Assembly (NCBI GenBank): GCA_044223995.1
Contig: JBGALE010000006.1
Span: 124,001 to 188,000, forward strand
Reading direction: 5' to 3'
DNA length: 64,000 nt
DNA from: JACMLD01 sp044223995
GTDB lineage: Bacteria; Bacteroidota; Bacteroidia; Chitinophagales; Chitinophagaceae
Shown here: one piece after another, positions 26,027 through 35,455 of the stretch
Layout of the letters: every line of letters begins with the position of its first letter
Position numbering within the stretch: the stretch's first letter is position 1
Made by a program: the position numbers and the translations under genes
The notes under the pieces: model-generated
Seen by the model: only the letters and a program-made list of their open reading frames with translations
Database searches by the model: none
What the model was told of the DNA's origin: nothing

Positions 26027-27466
26027 ATGAAGAAACCAATTGTTGCAATTATCTTACTGATCACCACCACCCATTTACTGGCACAAAATACCGGTTACCG
26101 CATCGGTATCACACTGAAGCCCTATAAAAATCAGTTTGTTTACCTGGGTTATTATTACGGAAAAATAAAGGCGCTGGCCGATTCCGCCATGCTGGATGCC
26201 AATAGCAATGGTGTATTTAAAGGCAGGGACAAATTGCCGGGAGGGATCTATTTTGTGGTATCTCCGAGAAAAGAAATCTTATTTGAAATATTGCTGGACA
26301 AACAGCAAAACTTTTCCATCTCAGCCGATACAGTCGGTTTGCCCGCCAGTGTTAAGTTCACCAATTCAGCCGACAACAACCTGTTTAAATCCTATTCCAA
26401 TTTTGCAGCTGTTAACGGGAAAGCTACCAGCGGTTATATGGCGGCGTTAGCCGCGGCTAAAACGCGGGCCGACAGCAGCCGCATTACGGACATATTAAAA
26501 AGCCTGGGGCTGAAATTGCAGAATTACCGCGACAGCGTTGCTGCAAAAAATCCGGCCAGCATGCTCACTGCCTTGTTCAAAGCACTGAAGGAGCCGGTTG
26601 TTCCACCTGCTGCCAAACAACCGGGCGGCAAATATGACACATTGTACTCTTTCAATTATTTTAAATCTCATTTCTGGGATGGCATCAGTTTCACCGATGC
26701 GAGGCTGATACGCACACCTATATTTGAACTGAAGCTCGATAAATATTACCGGGATCTTGTTGTGCCTACACCAGACAGCCTGATAAAGGAAGTGGATTTG
26801 ATGCTTGGCAAATCAGCACCCAACAAGGATATGTACAAATACCTGCTGACCTATTTTGTGCAGCAATACATCAGCCCGCAATACATGGGGCAGGATGCGG
26901 TATTTGTTCACCTGTTTGAAAAATATATCAACAATAACCCGCAGGTCGATTGGTTTACCGAGAAATATAAAAAATACATGTATGAGCGGGCCTATAGCTT
27001 AATGGCCAACCTGATTGGCAGCCCGGCCCAAAACCTGGATCTGGTAGATACAGCCGACCACCCCATGCCTTTATACAGCCTTAAATCTGATTTCGTGGTG
27101 ATATGTTTCTGGGATCCCACCTGCAGTCATTGCAAGGAGGTAGTACCAAAGCTGGATTCCATCTACCAGTCCAAGTGGAAAAAAGAAGGTGTGCAGGTAT
27201 ACGGGGTAATGGTGGATGGGGGCAAACCCGCCTGGCTCAACTACATCCGTGAAAACAATTTAAAAGACTGGATTCACGTTTATGAAACCACGGAACAAAG
27301 GGATGCAGGCTATGCCGCCGGAAAGCCCAATTACCGGCAGTTGTACGATGTATACCAAACCCCGATTCTTTATCTGCTGGACAGGGAAAAACGTATTGTG
27401 GCAAAGAAACTGACCTACGACCAGATAGATGAAGTGCTGAATGTAAAATTGAAAACAAAACAATAA
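26027..27466 (+). CDS. Secreted TlpA-like thioredoxin-fold protein with DUF4369-type N-terminus
   Basis: The 479-residue protein has a signal peptide (KKPIVAIILLITTTHLLAQ), an N-terminal beta-rich DUF4369-like domain (about residues 20-120: GYRIGITLKPYKNQFVYLGYY), a helical middle and a C-terminal thioredoxin fold (about 330-470) with the redox motif CSHC in FWDPTCSHCKEVVP. It probably works in disulfide exchange or thiol reduction in the periplasm. ATG 26027 opens the signal peptide; the longer frame from 25976 does not. It is followed after 84 nt by a PpiC foldase, fitting an envelope-protein-folding role. Confidence 0.86.
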   Translation: MKKPIVAIILLITTTHLLAQNTGYRIGITLKPYKNQFVYLGYYYGKIKALADSAMLDANSNGVFKGRDKLPGGIYFVVSPRKEILFEILLDKQQNFSISADTVGLPASVKFTNSADNNLFKSYSNFAAVNGKATSGYMAALAAAKTRADSSRITDILKSLGLKLQNYRDSVAAKNPASMLTALFKALKEPVVPPAAKQPGGKYDTLYSFNYFKSHFWDGISFTDARLIRTPIFELKLDKYYRDLVVPTPDSLIKEVDLMLGKSAPNKDMYKYLLTYFVQQYISPQYMGQDAVFVHLFEKYINNNPQVDWFTEKYKKYMYERAYSLMANLIGSPAQNLDLVDTADHPMPLYSLKSDFVVICFWDPTCSHCKEVVPKLDSIYQSKWKKEGVQVYGVMVDGGKPAWLNYIRENNLKDWIHVYETTEQRDAGYAAGKPNYRQLYDVYQTPILYLLDREKRIVAKKLTYDQIDEVLNVKLKTKQ

Positions 27467-27550
27467 ACAACCGTTCTTGTAATCCGGGTACCTGTAAATG
27501 TATACCACTAACAGGAACAACCGGCTGAAACCAACATCCAATTGATAATT

Positions 27551-29470
27551 ATGAAGCAACTCTTAACTGCTTTTATCCTATTCGTTTTTACCGGCACACA
27601 GGCGCAAACCCTTTTTACATACGGCAAAAACAATGTAAGCAAAGAAGAATTTCTTCGCGCGTTCAATAAAAACAATACCAGCAATAATCATTCAGAAAAA
27701 GCCTGCCGCGAATACCTGGATCTTTATACCAGGTTTAAACTGAAAGTGCAGGCCGCTTACGATGCCAAACTGGATACACTGGCAACGCAAAAAGCGGAGA
27801 TGCAAAACTTCCGCGGGCAAATTGCCGAAAGTTTTATGAACGATGAAAGCAGCATACAGGCACTCGTGGATGAAGCTTTTAAACGCAGCCAGAAAGACCT
27901 TCGCATTTCACATATTTATATTCCTTTTGTTGGTACCGATACGGCTGCTGCATACAAAAAGGTAACAGACGCTTACGCGAAACTTCAATCAGGTGCAGAC
28001 TTTATCAGTGTTGCAGAAACCTATTCGCAGGATCCATCTGTACATAACAACAAAGGGGATCTTGGTTACATTACCGTGTTTATACTTCCCTATGAACTGG
28101 AAACACTTGCATACAATACTGCATTGGGAAAATATTCAACCCCTTTCAGAAGCAAAACAGCCTATCATATTTTTAAAATAACAGCAGAGCGGCCTGCGGC
28201 AGGACGTATGCGTGCCGCACAAATATTGCTGGGTTTTCCTCCCGGCGCAGACAATGCTGAAAAAGCAAGATTAAAAACACTGGCCGATTCTATTTACCAT
28301 GCATTGCAGAATGGCGCTTCCTTTAAAGAACTAGCCACTAAATACAGCAATGATAATATTACTTACCAGGCCGGTGGATTGATGCCCGAATTTGGCGTAG
28401 GAAAATTTGACGGCGATTATGAGAACACTGTTTTTGCCCTGCAAAAAGATGGTGATATCACACCGCCATTTATGAGCAACTATGGCTATCATATCGTACA
28501 ACGCATAGAAAGGATACCTGTCAGCAGTACCCGCGAAAGCACCGCCATGGATGCACTCAAACAAAAAGTGCAGTCAGATAACCGCATCCAGGTATCGAAA
28601 CAAGCCCTTGCCAATAAGGTAATGCGTATGGCGGGATATAAAAAAGGGGCGTACAACGAAAAACTGTTGTGGATATATGCCGACAGTGCGTGGACCGACA
28701 GCAAACTTCCGCAGGCGCCCACACTGAACGACAATACTGTTCTGTTTTCCTATCCCAAACAAAAAGTAACCGCCATTGATTTTGTAAAATATTTGCAGTC
28801 GATCAAAAATGTTCCCTCCATGAGCAGGGGCAGGATGATGACACAATTACTACAGCAGTATGTGGAAACGGTAGCCATTGAATACTACCGTAACCATTTG
28901 GAAGAATACAATAAAGAGTTTGCCACACAGTTAAAAGAGTTCAAGGATGGAAACCTGTTGTTTGAAGTAATGCAGCGGCAGGTGTGGGATAAAGCTGCTG
29001 CTGATTCCAGCGGCCTGCGTAATTTTTATAAAGCCAATAAAAATAAATACTGGTGGGAATCAAGCGCAGATGTGATACTCTTCACCTGCAGCGATTCCAT
29101 CAGCGCTGCTAAAAGCAGGATGGCTTTTGAACAAAAGAAAAGTGATTGGAGAACCATTGTACAAAATGCTGACGGAACAGTACAAGCCGATTCTGGACGT
29201 TTCGAGTTGGCGCAATTGCCCATTCCCACCGGTACTAAGATAGAAGCTGGTTTGTTAACAACACCCGTTAAAACATCTGCGGACAATATTACTTCGTATG
29301 TATACATCATTAATGTTTACAACGAAAAGACACCGCGTAATTTTGAAGACGCCAAGGGTTTTGTGATCAATGATTACCAGGCATTGCTTGAAAATAAGTG
29401 GATTGACACATTAAAAAAGAAATACCCGGTGAAAATAAATGAAGCTGTTCTTCAAAGCTGCTGGAAATAA
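27551..29470 (+). CDS. Periplasmic PpiC-type peptidylprolyl isomerase / foldase
   Basis: The 639-residue protein has a signal peptide (LLTAFILFVFTGTQAQ) and two parvulin-type rotamase domains: about residues 115-215 (QKDLRISHIYIPFVG ... YHIFKI) and 225-325 (GRMRAAQILLGFPPG ... GYHIVQRIE). The C-terminal 300 residues are helical and probably chaperone-like. By family it helps fold outer-membrane or secreted proteins, like SurA/PrsA. The frame is open to a TTG at 27542; the ATG 27551 is preferred. A second family member, nearer to SurA, lies at 61166-62530. Confidence 0.9.
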   Translation: MKQLLTAFILFVFTGTQAQTLFTYGKNNVSKEEFLRAFNKNNTSNNHSEKACREYLDLYTRFKLKVQAAYDAKLDTLATQKAEMQNFRGQIAESFMNDESSIQALVDEAFKRSQKDLRISHIYIPFVGTDTAAAYKKVTDAYAKLQSGADFISVAETYSQDPSVHNNKGDLGYITVFILPYELETLAYNTALGKYSTPFRSKTAYHIFKITAERPAAGRMRAAQILLGFPPGADNAEKARLKTLADSIYHALQNGASFKELATKYSNDNITYQAGGLMPEFGVGKFDGDYENTVFALQKDGDITPPFMSNYGYHIVQRIERIPVSSTRESTAMDALKQKVQSDNRIQVSKQALANKVMRMAGYKKGAYNEKLLWIYADSAWTDSKLPQAPTLNDNTVLFSYPKQKVTAIDFVKYLQSIKNVPSMSRGRMMTQLLQQYVETVAIEYYRNHLEEYNKEFATQLKEFKDGNLLFEVMQRQVWDKAAADSSGLRNFYKANKNKYWWESSADVILFTCSDSISAAKSRMAFEQKKSDWRTIVQNADGTVQADSGRFELAQLPIPTGTKIEAGLLTTPVKTSADNITSYVYIINVYNEKTPRNFEDAKGFVINDYQALLENKWIDTLKKKYPVKINEAVLQSCWK

Positions 29471-29640
29471 TAATTAATTGTTATACAAGCCACTCCCGTA
29501 AATGCAATAAAAATGCACTTATTCTTGTTTTTTCAATAAACCTTTTTAATCTTATATAGTCTTAATCACTGTTAAAAAACAAAGCCGTAAAAAATAGCTG
29601 GCACAGTTTTTTTATACTAATACCGTAACTAAAAAAATTA

Positions 29641-30336
29641 ATGATGAAAACTATCTTGAGCCTGGCAATTGCCACATTGATTGCGAGCAGTTCCTTTTCA
29701 CAGGAAAAGGGTGCTGTGTATCTTAAAGGAGGATTAAATATTGCCAATATCTCCACTACAAGTGATGGCCATATAGACAATGCCAACTCATTGGCCAGTT
29801 TCCATATAGGATTTATGGGCGATGTCCCCGTGGGAAAGTATTTTGGTATACAACCGGGAATATTATTTACAGGCAAAGGTGCTAAAACACAGACAGGTCA
29901 GCCGGGAGATAACTATTATTTCAAGGCTACGTCAAATCCTTATTATGTTGAAATTCCGGTCAACTTTGTGGCAAAAATTCCCCTTGATAAAGACAAGTCA
30001 AATTTCTTCGTGGGCGCAGGACCTTATGCAGCCATCGGAATTGCAGGAAAAAATAAAACAGAAGGAAATGCAGGGCTAATAAGCTTTAACGGAAGTGATA
30101 ATATCAAATTCAGCAACGATGACCCTACTACCTTTAATCAGCAGGAAGGTTCCGGCCTGGGTATTATGCGCCGTTTCGATTTTGGACTGAATGCAACTGC
30201 AGGTTTTGAACTCGACAAATTACTATTATCCCTAAATTACGGATATGGTCTTACCAAGATCAATTCAGTAGAAAGCAATTCCAACGACAAGAATAAACAC
30301 CGTGTTATCGGAATCTCTGTTGGATTGAAACTGTAA
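29641..30336 (+). CDS. Outer-membrane beta-barrel protein (PorT family)
   Basis: The 231-residue protein has a signal peptide (MKTILSLAIATLIASSSFSQ) and a mature part of alternating beta-strands beginning YLKGGLNIANIS, with VGKYFGIQPGILFTGKGAK, FFVGAGPYAAIGIAG, FDFGLNATAGFEL and a final strand ending in a hydrophobic residue (ISVGLKL), the classical barrel closing signal. The family (porin-like, PorT) has no fixed substrate. ATG ATG at 29641 and 29644 both work. A strong bidirectional terminator follows. Confidence 0.9.
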   Translation: MMKTILSLAIATLIASSSFSQEKGAVYLKGGLNIANISTTSDGHIDNANSLASFHIGFMGDVPVGKYFGIQPGILFTGKGAKTQTGQPGDNYYFKATSNPYYVEIPVNFVAKIPLDKDKSNFFVGAGPYAAIGIAGKNKTEGNAGLISFNGSDNIKFSNDDPTTFNQQEGSGLGIMRRFDFGLNATAGFELDKLLLSLNYGYGLTKINSVESNSNDKNKHRVIGISVGLKL

Positions 30337-30363
30337 TAATACTATTACCCATTTCAATATAAT

Positions 30364-30392
30364 AAAAGCCCGGTTATTACAACCGGGCTTTT
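30364..30392. terminator. Bidirectional intrinsic terminator between the barrel gene and metF
   Basis: AAAAGCCCGGTT, loop ATTAC, AACCGGGCTTTT: a 12-bp perfect stem with A-run and T-run flanks, serving both convergent genes. Confidence 0.9.
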
Positions 30393-30396
30393 GCAT

Positions 30397-31350
30397 TTAT
30401 ACAAGCTCTTTAACAACATTCCAGATGACTTTGGGCTTTCCCAATGTATAATAATGCAATACGGGCACACCAAATTTTTTTAGTTCCCTGCTTTGCTGTA
30501 CCAGCCATTCAGTACCTATCTTCTCCACATCATCGTCAGATTTTGCTTTCATAATCTCGCCGGACAAATCAGTGGGTATATCTACGTGAAAAATTTTTGG
30601 AAGAATGGTTAGTTGTTTTCTATTGGTAATTGGCTTTAATCCTGGAATAATGGGCACATCAATACCATTGGCCTTGCAGGTTTTTACAAAATCAAAAAAC
30701 TTTTGATTGTCGAAAAACATTTGTGTCATGATATACTCTGCCCCTGCTTCCACCTTTGCTTTCAGGTAACCCATATCGGTTTGCAGGTTGGGCGCTTCAA
30801 AATGTTTTTCGGGGTAACCCGCTACACCCATGCAAAAATTTGTTTTACCACCATTCTTGATGTCTTCCTCTAAGTAAATACCATGGTTCAGGTTACCCAC
30901 CTGTTTCAGCAGGTCAAGCGCATAGCGGTTACCATCGGGGTGTGGTTCAAATGACGCTTCATTCCTCGCAGCATCGCCGCGCAGCACAAGCACATTATCT
31001 ATACCAAGAAAATTCAAATCGATCAATGCATCCTCTGTTTCCCTTTTAGAAAAGCCACCGCATATCAAATGCGGAACAGCATCAATCTGGTAATGGTTCA
31101 TGATAGCTGCGCAGATACCAACGGTGCCTGGACGTTTGCGTACTTCTACCTTTTCGAATGTACCATCCGATTTTTTCTTGAACATCGTTTCACTGCGGTG
31201 ATAGGTAACGTTGATAAACGATGGTTTGAATTCCATTAATGGGTCGAGGTGATCGTAAATGGCATTGATGCCCTTTCCCTTTAGCGGAGGCAATACTTCA
31301 AACGATACAAGTGTATTTTTTGATTGATTTATATGGTCTATAACCTTCAT
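30397..31350 (-). CDS. metF: Methylenetetrahydrofolate reductase
   Basis: Flavoenzyme reducing 5,10-methylene-THF to 5-methyl-THF for methionine synthesis. The 317-residue TIM barrel shows INVTYHRSE near the N-terminus, the NVLVLRGDA motif, FCMGVAGYPEKH and MTQMFFDNQKFFDF, all typical of MetF. Length is normal. It is divergent from lptB, with 119 bp between the start codons, and has the best-formed promoter of the window: TTTG (31397-31400) and TATGTTTG (31370-31377) with 19 bp between. Confidence 0.96.
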   Translation of the reverse strand: MKVIDHINQSKNTLVSFEVLPPLKGKGINAIYDHLDPLMEFKPSFINVTYHRSETMFKKKSDGTFEKVEVRKRPGTVGICAAIMNHYQIDAVPHLICGGFSKRETEDALIDLNFLGIDNVLVLRGDAARNEASFEPHPDGNRYALDLLKQVGNLNHGIYLEEDIKNGGKTNFCMGVAGYPEKHFEAPNLQTDMGYLKAKVEAGAEYIMTQMFFDNQKFFDFVKTCKANGIDVPIIPGLKPITNRKQLTILPKIFHVDIPTDLSGEIMKAKSDDDVEKIGTEWLVQQSRELKKFGVPVLHYYTLGKPKVIWNVVKELV

Positions 31351-31369
31351 AATTCTGTAAATCTGGACG

Positions 31370-31400
31370 CAAACATAGTCATGCTTTGGAAGAAATCAAA
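31370..31400 (-). promoter_or_regulatory. metF promoter with both -33 and -7 elements
   Basis: On the minus strand: TTTG at 31397-31400, 19-bp spacer, TATGTTTG at 31370-31377; start codon 19 nt further. Exact match to the Bacteroidota consensus TTTG-N19-TAnnTTTG. Confidence 0.8.
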
Positions 31401-31446
31401 ACGCTGTTAAATAAAAGACGGATGTGCAGGTTTGATGCAGTTCCGG

Positions 31447-31454
31447 TATTTTTG
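31447..31454 (+). promoter_or_regulatory. -7 promoter element of lptB
   Basis: TATTTTTG, 15 nt before the GTG at 31470. It excludes the in-frame upstream starts at 31386 and 31422. Confidence 0.6.
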
Positions 31455-31469
31455 CCTAAACAGCTTACA

Positions 31470-32276
31470 GTGAGCCTAACCATCACCACGAAAGACTTAA
31501 TTAAAAGCTACCGCAACCGTACTGTTGTGAACCATGTTTCCATACAGGTGAAGCAGGGAGAGATTGTTGGTCTGCTCGGCCCCAATGGTGCTGGCAAAAC
31601 GACTACTTTTTATATGGTGGTTGGTTTGATACGACCCGACGAAGGAACCGTCTTCCTTGATGATAAAGATATTACGCAACAGCCCATGTACAAACGGGCA
31701 CAGATGGGGCTTGGCTATCTGCCCCAGGAAGCATCGGTATTCAGAAAGCTAAGCGTGGAAGATAATATCAAGGCCGTGCTTGAAATGACAAAACTGTCGC
31801 GCCAGGAACAAAAGACCAAACTGGAGTCATTGCTGGATGAATTTGGCCTGCACCATGTAAGAAAAAATAATGGCGACAGCCTCAGTGGTGGTGAAAGAAG
31901 AAGGACCGAGATAGCCCGTGCCCTGGCTGTTGACCCGAAATTTATATTGCTCGATGAACCATTTGCCGGCGTTGACCCTATCGCCGTAGAAGACATACAA
32001 ACCGTAGTGGCCAGGTTAAAGCAAAAAAATATAGGTGTTTTGATAACCGATCACAACGTAAATGAAACCTTGTCTATTTGCGATCGTGCTTATTTATTGA
32101 TTGAAGGTAAAATATTCAAACATGGTACGGCAGAACAACTGGCCGAAGACGAACAGGTGCGCCGCCTCTATCTTGGACGTAATTTTGAATTGAAACGAAA
32201 AGATTACCTGCACGAAGAAGCTAAGAAAAGCCAGGGTGAATTTCCCTCCAATATAGAATCAACGGGAAATTTATAA
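31470..32276 (+). CDS. lptB: LPS export ABC transporter ATP-binding protein LptB (GTG start)
   Basis: ATPase of the LptB2FG complex that extracts LPS from the inner membrane. The 268-residue protein shows Walker A LLGPNGAGKTT, the Q-loop region PQEASVF, the ABC signature LSGGERRR, Walker B ILLDEPFAGVDP and the switch His in ITDHNV. The frame extends back to 31386, but the promoter element at 31447-31454 lies within it, and family members start about 8 residues before DLIKSYRNR, so GTG 31470 is chosen. The C-terminal 25 residues (after NFELKRKDYL) form a charged tail. Confidence 0.93.
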   Translation: MSLTITTKDLIKSYRNRTVVNHVSIQVKQGEIVGLLGPNGAGKTTTFYMVVGLIRPDEGTVFLDDKDITQQPMYKRAQMGLGYLPQEASVFRKLSVEDNIKAVLEMTKLSRQEQKTKLESLLDEFGLHHVRKNNGDSLSGGERRRTEIARALAVDPKFILLDEPFAGVDPIAVEDIQTVVARLKQKNIGVLITDHNVNETLSICDRAYLLIEGKIFKHGTAEQLAEDEQVRRLYLGRNFELKRKDYLHEEAKKSQGEFPSNIESTGNL

Positions 32277-32293
32277 TATTTAGAAATGGTAAT

Positions 32294-32342
32294 TTCCGTA
32301 AACTTCTTTCTCTTAAAACAAGATTTACGGAACTATTACGGC
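32294..32342. repeat. Inverted repeat between lptB and the GH3-like gene
   Basis: TTCCGTAAA (32294-32302) and TTTACGGAA (32334-32342), 9-bp perfect arms with a 31-nt spacer. It lies 17 nt after the lptB stop and 36 nt before the next ATG. No T-run follows; role unclear. Confidence 0.55.
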
Positions 32343-32378
32343 TAGTCTCACCGCAATTCTTTATTTTGCCAGCGTAGT

Positions 32379-33890
32379 ATGAAACTATTATCGCCTGCCA
32401 TATCAAAGCTGGCCAGGCTGCGGCTCTGGTTTATTGAGTTGTGGACGTCACAACCCGTTGCCGCGCAGCGGGAAGTATTGCAGGACCTTGTGACTGCAGG
32501 ACAGTATACCGAGTTTGGCCGCAAGTATAAATTCAACCTGCTTTTCTCCGTAAAATCATTCAAACAAACCATTCCTGTTCACGAATACGACGATCTGAAG
32601 CCATATATCCAGCGCATGATGGATGGCGAAGAAAATATTTTGTGGAATACACCGATTAACTGGTTTGCCAAAAGCAGCGGCACTACCAGCGATAAAAGTA
32701 AATTCATACCAGTCAGCCAGGAAAGCCTCGAGGAAAATCATTACCAGGGCGCCAAAGATGTACTGACCATGTATTACAATAATTTCCCCGATTCTGATCT
32801 GCTCACCGGTAAAGGGTTGGTCATTGGCGGCAGCCACCAGGTGCATAAAATGAATGATGAAGTACAGTATGGCGACCTGAGCGCTGTATTAATGCAAAAC
32901 TCGCCGGTATGGAGTAATTGGATCAGGACACCCGAATTAAGTATTGCACTGATGGACGAATGGGAGGGGAAAATAGAACAACTGGCACAGTCTACCATTC
33001 ATGAAAATGTAACATCCATCTCTGGTGTTCCTACATGGACACTGGTACTCATCAAGCGCATACTTGAACTAAGCGGTAAAGAATATTTAAAAGATGTTTG
33101 GCCGCACCTCGAATTATATATTCACGGCGGTGTCTCGTTTATACCCTATAATGAGCAATTCAAAAAACTGATTGGGAAGGATATCAATTACCTGGAGATG
33201 TACAATGCCAGCGAAGGTTTTTTTGCCGCACAGGTAAAACCAAATGATGTTGGTATGCTGCTCTACACACATCATGGCATTTTTTATGAATTTATGCCGG
33301 TAGAGGAATATGGAAAAAAATTCCCCTTCACCGTTGGCCTTGATAAAGTAGAAATCAATAAAAACTATGCGCTGGTTATAAGTACGACGGGTGGATTATG
33401 GCGGTATATCGTGGGTGATACAGTAAAATTCACTTCACTCGATCCATACAAAATTATTGTAAGCGGCCGCCTCAAACACTACATGAATGCATTTGGCGAA
33501 GAAGTCATTGTCGATAATACCGATCACGCTATATCCATTGCCTGCGAGAAAACCGGTGCAGTCGTGAATGATTATACAGCAGCGCCTGTTTATTTCAGCG
33601 ATAAAAGCAACGGCGCACATGAATGGCTGATAGAATTTGATAAAGCACCTGCCGATATCAACCAGTTCACACGGGAACTTGATACAGCCCTGAAGGGCCT
33701 CAACAGCGATTATGAAGCAAAACGTTACAAAGACATAGCCCTTCGTTTGCCAATACTACATGTTGCAAAAAACGGTGTATTCAATGCCTGGCTTAAAAGC
33801 AGGGGAAAACTGGGCGGTCAGCATAAAGTACCAAGGCTGAGCAATGACCGAACATTGTTGGAAGAATTATTGTTGCTCAACCAGCAGTGA
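32379..33890 (+). CDS. GH3 auxin-responsive promoter family protein (acyl-adenylate/amide synthetase fold)
   Basis: The 503-residue protein matches the GH3 family of adenylate-forming enzymes that in plants conjugate amino acids to auxin or jasmonate. Motifs: the phosphate-binding loop FAKSSGTTSDKSKFIPVS, YNASEGFFA, and the late GRLKHYMNAFGEEV, equivalent to the hinge and C-terminal domain. Bacterial members are common in Bacteroidota, but their substrates are unknown; an acyl acid/amine pair is expected. A near-match -7 (TATTTTG) lies just upstream. There is no obvious partner; fabG follows after 80 nt with its own promoter. Confidence 0.92.
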   Translation: MKLLSPAISKLARLRLWFIELWTSQPVAAQREVLQDLVTAGQYTEFGRKYKFNLLFSVKSFKQTIPVHEYDDLKPYIQRMMDGEENILWNTPINWFAKSSGTTSDKSKFIPVSQESLEENHYQGAKDVLTMYYNNFPDSDLLTGKGLVIGGSHQVHKMNDEVQYGDLSAVLMQNSPVWSNWIRTPELSIALMDEWEGKIEQLAQSTIHENVTSISGVPTWTLVLIKRILELSGKEYLKDVWPHLELYIHGGVSFIPYNEQFKKLIGKDINYLEMYNASEGFFAAQVKPNDVGMLLYTHHGIFYEFMPVEEYGKKFPFTVGLDKVEINKNYALVISTTGGLWRYIVGDTVKFTSLDPYKIIVSGRLKHYMNAFGEEVIVDNTDHAISIACEKTGAVVNDYTAAPVYFSDKSNGAHEWLIEFDKAPADINQFTRELDTALKGLNSDYEAKRYKDIALRLPILHVAKNGVFNAWLKSRGKLGGQHKVPRLSNDRTLLEELLLLNQQ

Positions 33891-33922
33891 AAAAGAAAGT
33901 AGGCTACTCATAAAATCTGTTT

Positions 33923-33930
33923 TATTTTTG
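33923..33930 (+). promoter_or_regulatory. -7 promoter element of fabG
   Basis: TATTTTTG, 40 nt before the fabG ATG. Confidence 0.5.
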
Positions 33931-33970
33931 GCGGCCCACAAACTTTTTCTTTATTCAGAAAAATACAATC

Positions 33971-34726
33971 ATGAAACTGGTAGAAAATAAGGTAGCCATT
34001 GTAACAGGTGCAGCGCGCGGGATAGGTGAAGCCATTGCTTTGAAACTGGCCGAACATGGTGCACATGTTGCTTTTACATACGTGAGCGACAGCAGCGCCG
34101 ATAAAGCCAGGGCACTGGAAGAGAAACTGGCAGCGCTGGGCGTGAAAGCAAAGGGATATAAAAGCAATGCGGGAGATTTTGCCGCCAGCGAAGCATTTGT
34201 AAATGATGTGACCAAAGAATTTGGTACCATCGATATTTGTGTAAACAACGCTGGTATTTCAAAAGACAATTTATTGCTGCGCATGACAGCCGAGCAATGG
34301 GATGAGGTAATGGCCGTCAACCTGAAAAGCGTTTTCAATATGACCAAACAGGTGATACGACCCATGATGAAAGCAAAAAAGGGGTCGATCATCAATATGA
34401 GCTCTATCATTGGTATCCGTGGCAATGCCGGGCAAAGCAGCTATGCGGCCAGCAAGGCCGGTATCATTGGTTTTACAAAATCAATCGCCGCAGAACTGGG
34501 CAGCCGCAATATCCGTTGCAATGCCATTGCGCCGGGATTTATTGAAACAGATATGACCCATTACCTGAAAGAAGGGGAAGCAGCAAAAACTTTTTTGGAA
34601 AAAATTCCGCTGGGCAGGTTTGGTACCGGTGAAGAAATAGCCAATACCACTTTATTCCTCGCATCTGATATGGGAAGTTATATCACCGGGCAGGTAATCA
34701 GTGCCTGTGGTGGATTGAATATTTAG
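33971..34726 (+). CDS. fabG: 3-oxoacyl-ACP reductase FabG
   Basis: Short-chain dehydrogenase performing the NADPH-dependent reduction step of fatty acid elongation. The 251-residue protein has the cofactor motif TGAARGIGEAIA, NNAGIS, the catalytic Ser in INMSSIIG and YxxxK in YAASKAG, and the C-terminal FabG pattern PLGRFGTGEEIANTTLFLASD. This matches FabG rather than a generic SDR, although a PHB-type reductase cannot be excluded. It stands alone, not in a fab cluster. Confidence 0.9.
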   Translation: MKLVENKVAIVTGAARGIGEAIALKLAEHGAHVAFTYVSDSSADKARALEEKLAALGVKAKGYKSNAGDFAASEAFVNDVTKEFGTIDICVNNAGISKDNLLLRMTAEQWDEVMAVNLKSVFNMTKQVIRPMMKAKKGSIINMSSIIGIRGNAGQSSYAASKAGIIGFTKSIAAELGSRNIRCNAIAPGFIETDMTHYLKEGEAAKTFLEKIPLGRFGTGEEIANTTLFLASDMGSYITGQVISACGGLNI

Positions 34727-34743
34727 TAAATCGCACTACGAAA

Positions 34744-35388
34744 TCAGAATTTTATATTCCTGGTTTGAATATAGTGGTGCCATAGCAACATGGCAGCAAT
34801 GGATCGGTATGGCCTCCAGGGTTCAGCCATTTTAAGTATGGAGTCACGATGCGTATCCTTTGGCAGTTTTTTGATTTCCTTCAGTGCATTTACCATAGCA
34901 AGGTCGCCCACCGGGAACACATCAGTGCGCTGCATCGCAAACAACAAATAAACATCTACGGTCCAGTCCCCAATACCTTTGACCTGCTTGAGCAGTTCCC
35001 TGATCTCAGCTTCCGGCTTCGGGTCGAGCTTTTTTAAATTCAATTGCTTCGATAGTATCATTTCTGCGAGGTGCCGGACATACACCGTCTTTTGCCGGCT
35101 GAAATAACAGGCGCGCAATTCTGCATCTGACAGCGATAATACTTTCCTGGGCGTAATCGCCCCAATCTTTTCCTGTAGCTTATTGAATGCAGCCCTTGCT
35201 GAAGCCAGTGACACCTGTTGTTCTAAAATAATCAGCACCAGCGTCGGAAACGTAGCGGGCCTTGTCCACACTGGAGGATAGCCATGCGTTTGAATAATGG
35301 TTTTTAAATGAAGATCCTTTTTCCCCAAAATATTGCAGAACGATTGAAAATTATCTTTGGTAAATCTCTCTGTTTGATGTGCGCTCAT
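34744..35388 (-). CDS. DNA-3-methyladenine glycosylase, HhH-GPD family
   Basis: The 214-residue base-excision enzyme has VKGIGDWTVDVYLLFAM (helix-hairpin-helix) and the catalytic Asp in FPVGDLAMVN. It is not a copy of the glycosylase at 15426-16031: the two differ through most of their length. Start ATG 35388 (MSAHQTERF) avoids overlap with the crotonase gene; the longer frame to 35481 would overlap it. It lies 67 nt downstream of the crotonase on the same strand. Confidence 0.9.
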   Translation of the reverse strand: MSAHQTERFTKDNFQSFCNILGKKDLHLKTIIQTHGYPPVWTRPATFPTLVLIILEQQVSLASARAAFNKLQEKIGAITPRKVLSLSDAELRACYFSRQKTVYVRHLAEMILSKQLNLKKLDPKPEAEIRELLKQVKGIGDWTVDVYLLFAMQRTDVFPVGDLAMVNALKEIKKLPKDTHRDSILKMAEPWRPYRSIAAMLLWHHYIQTRNIKF

Positions 35389-35455
35389 TATTTCCCCTGG
35401 TAAATATATTACTGAAACCAATAGTAGCCATTGCAGTAACCCATTATGAAGGTGA

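Noticed and set aside
31351..31469. A SAM- or cobalamin-type riboswitch before metF
   Set aside because: The intergenic region is only 119 nt and is explained by two divergent promoters; no riboswitch fold was visible.
31386..31470. ATG start for LptB at 31386 or 31422
   Set aside because: Both precede the -7 element at 31447-31454, and the extra residues do not match the LptB family.
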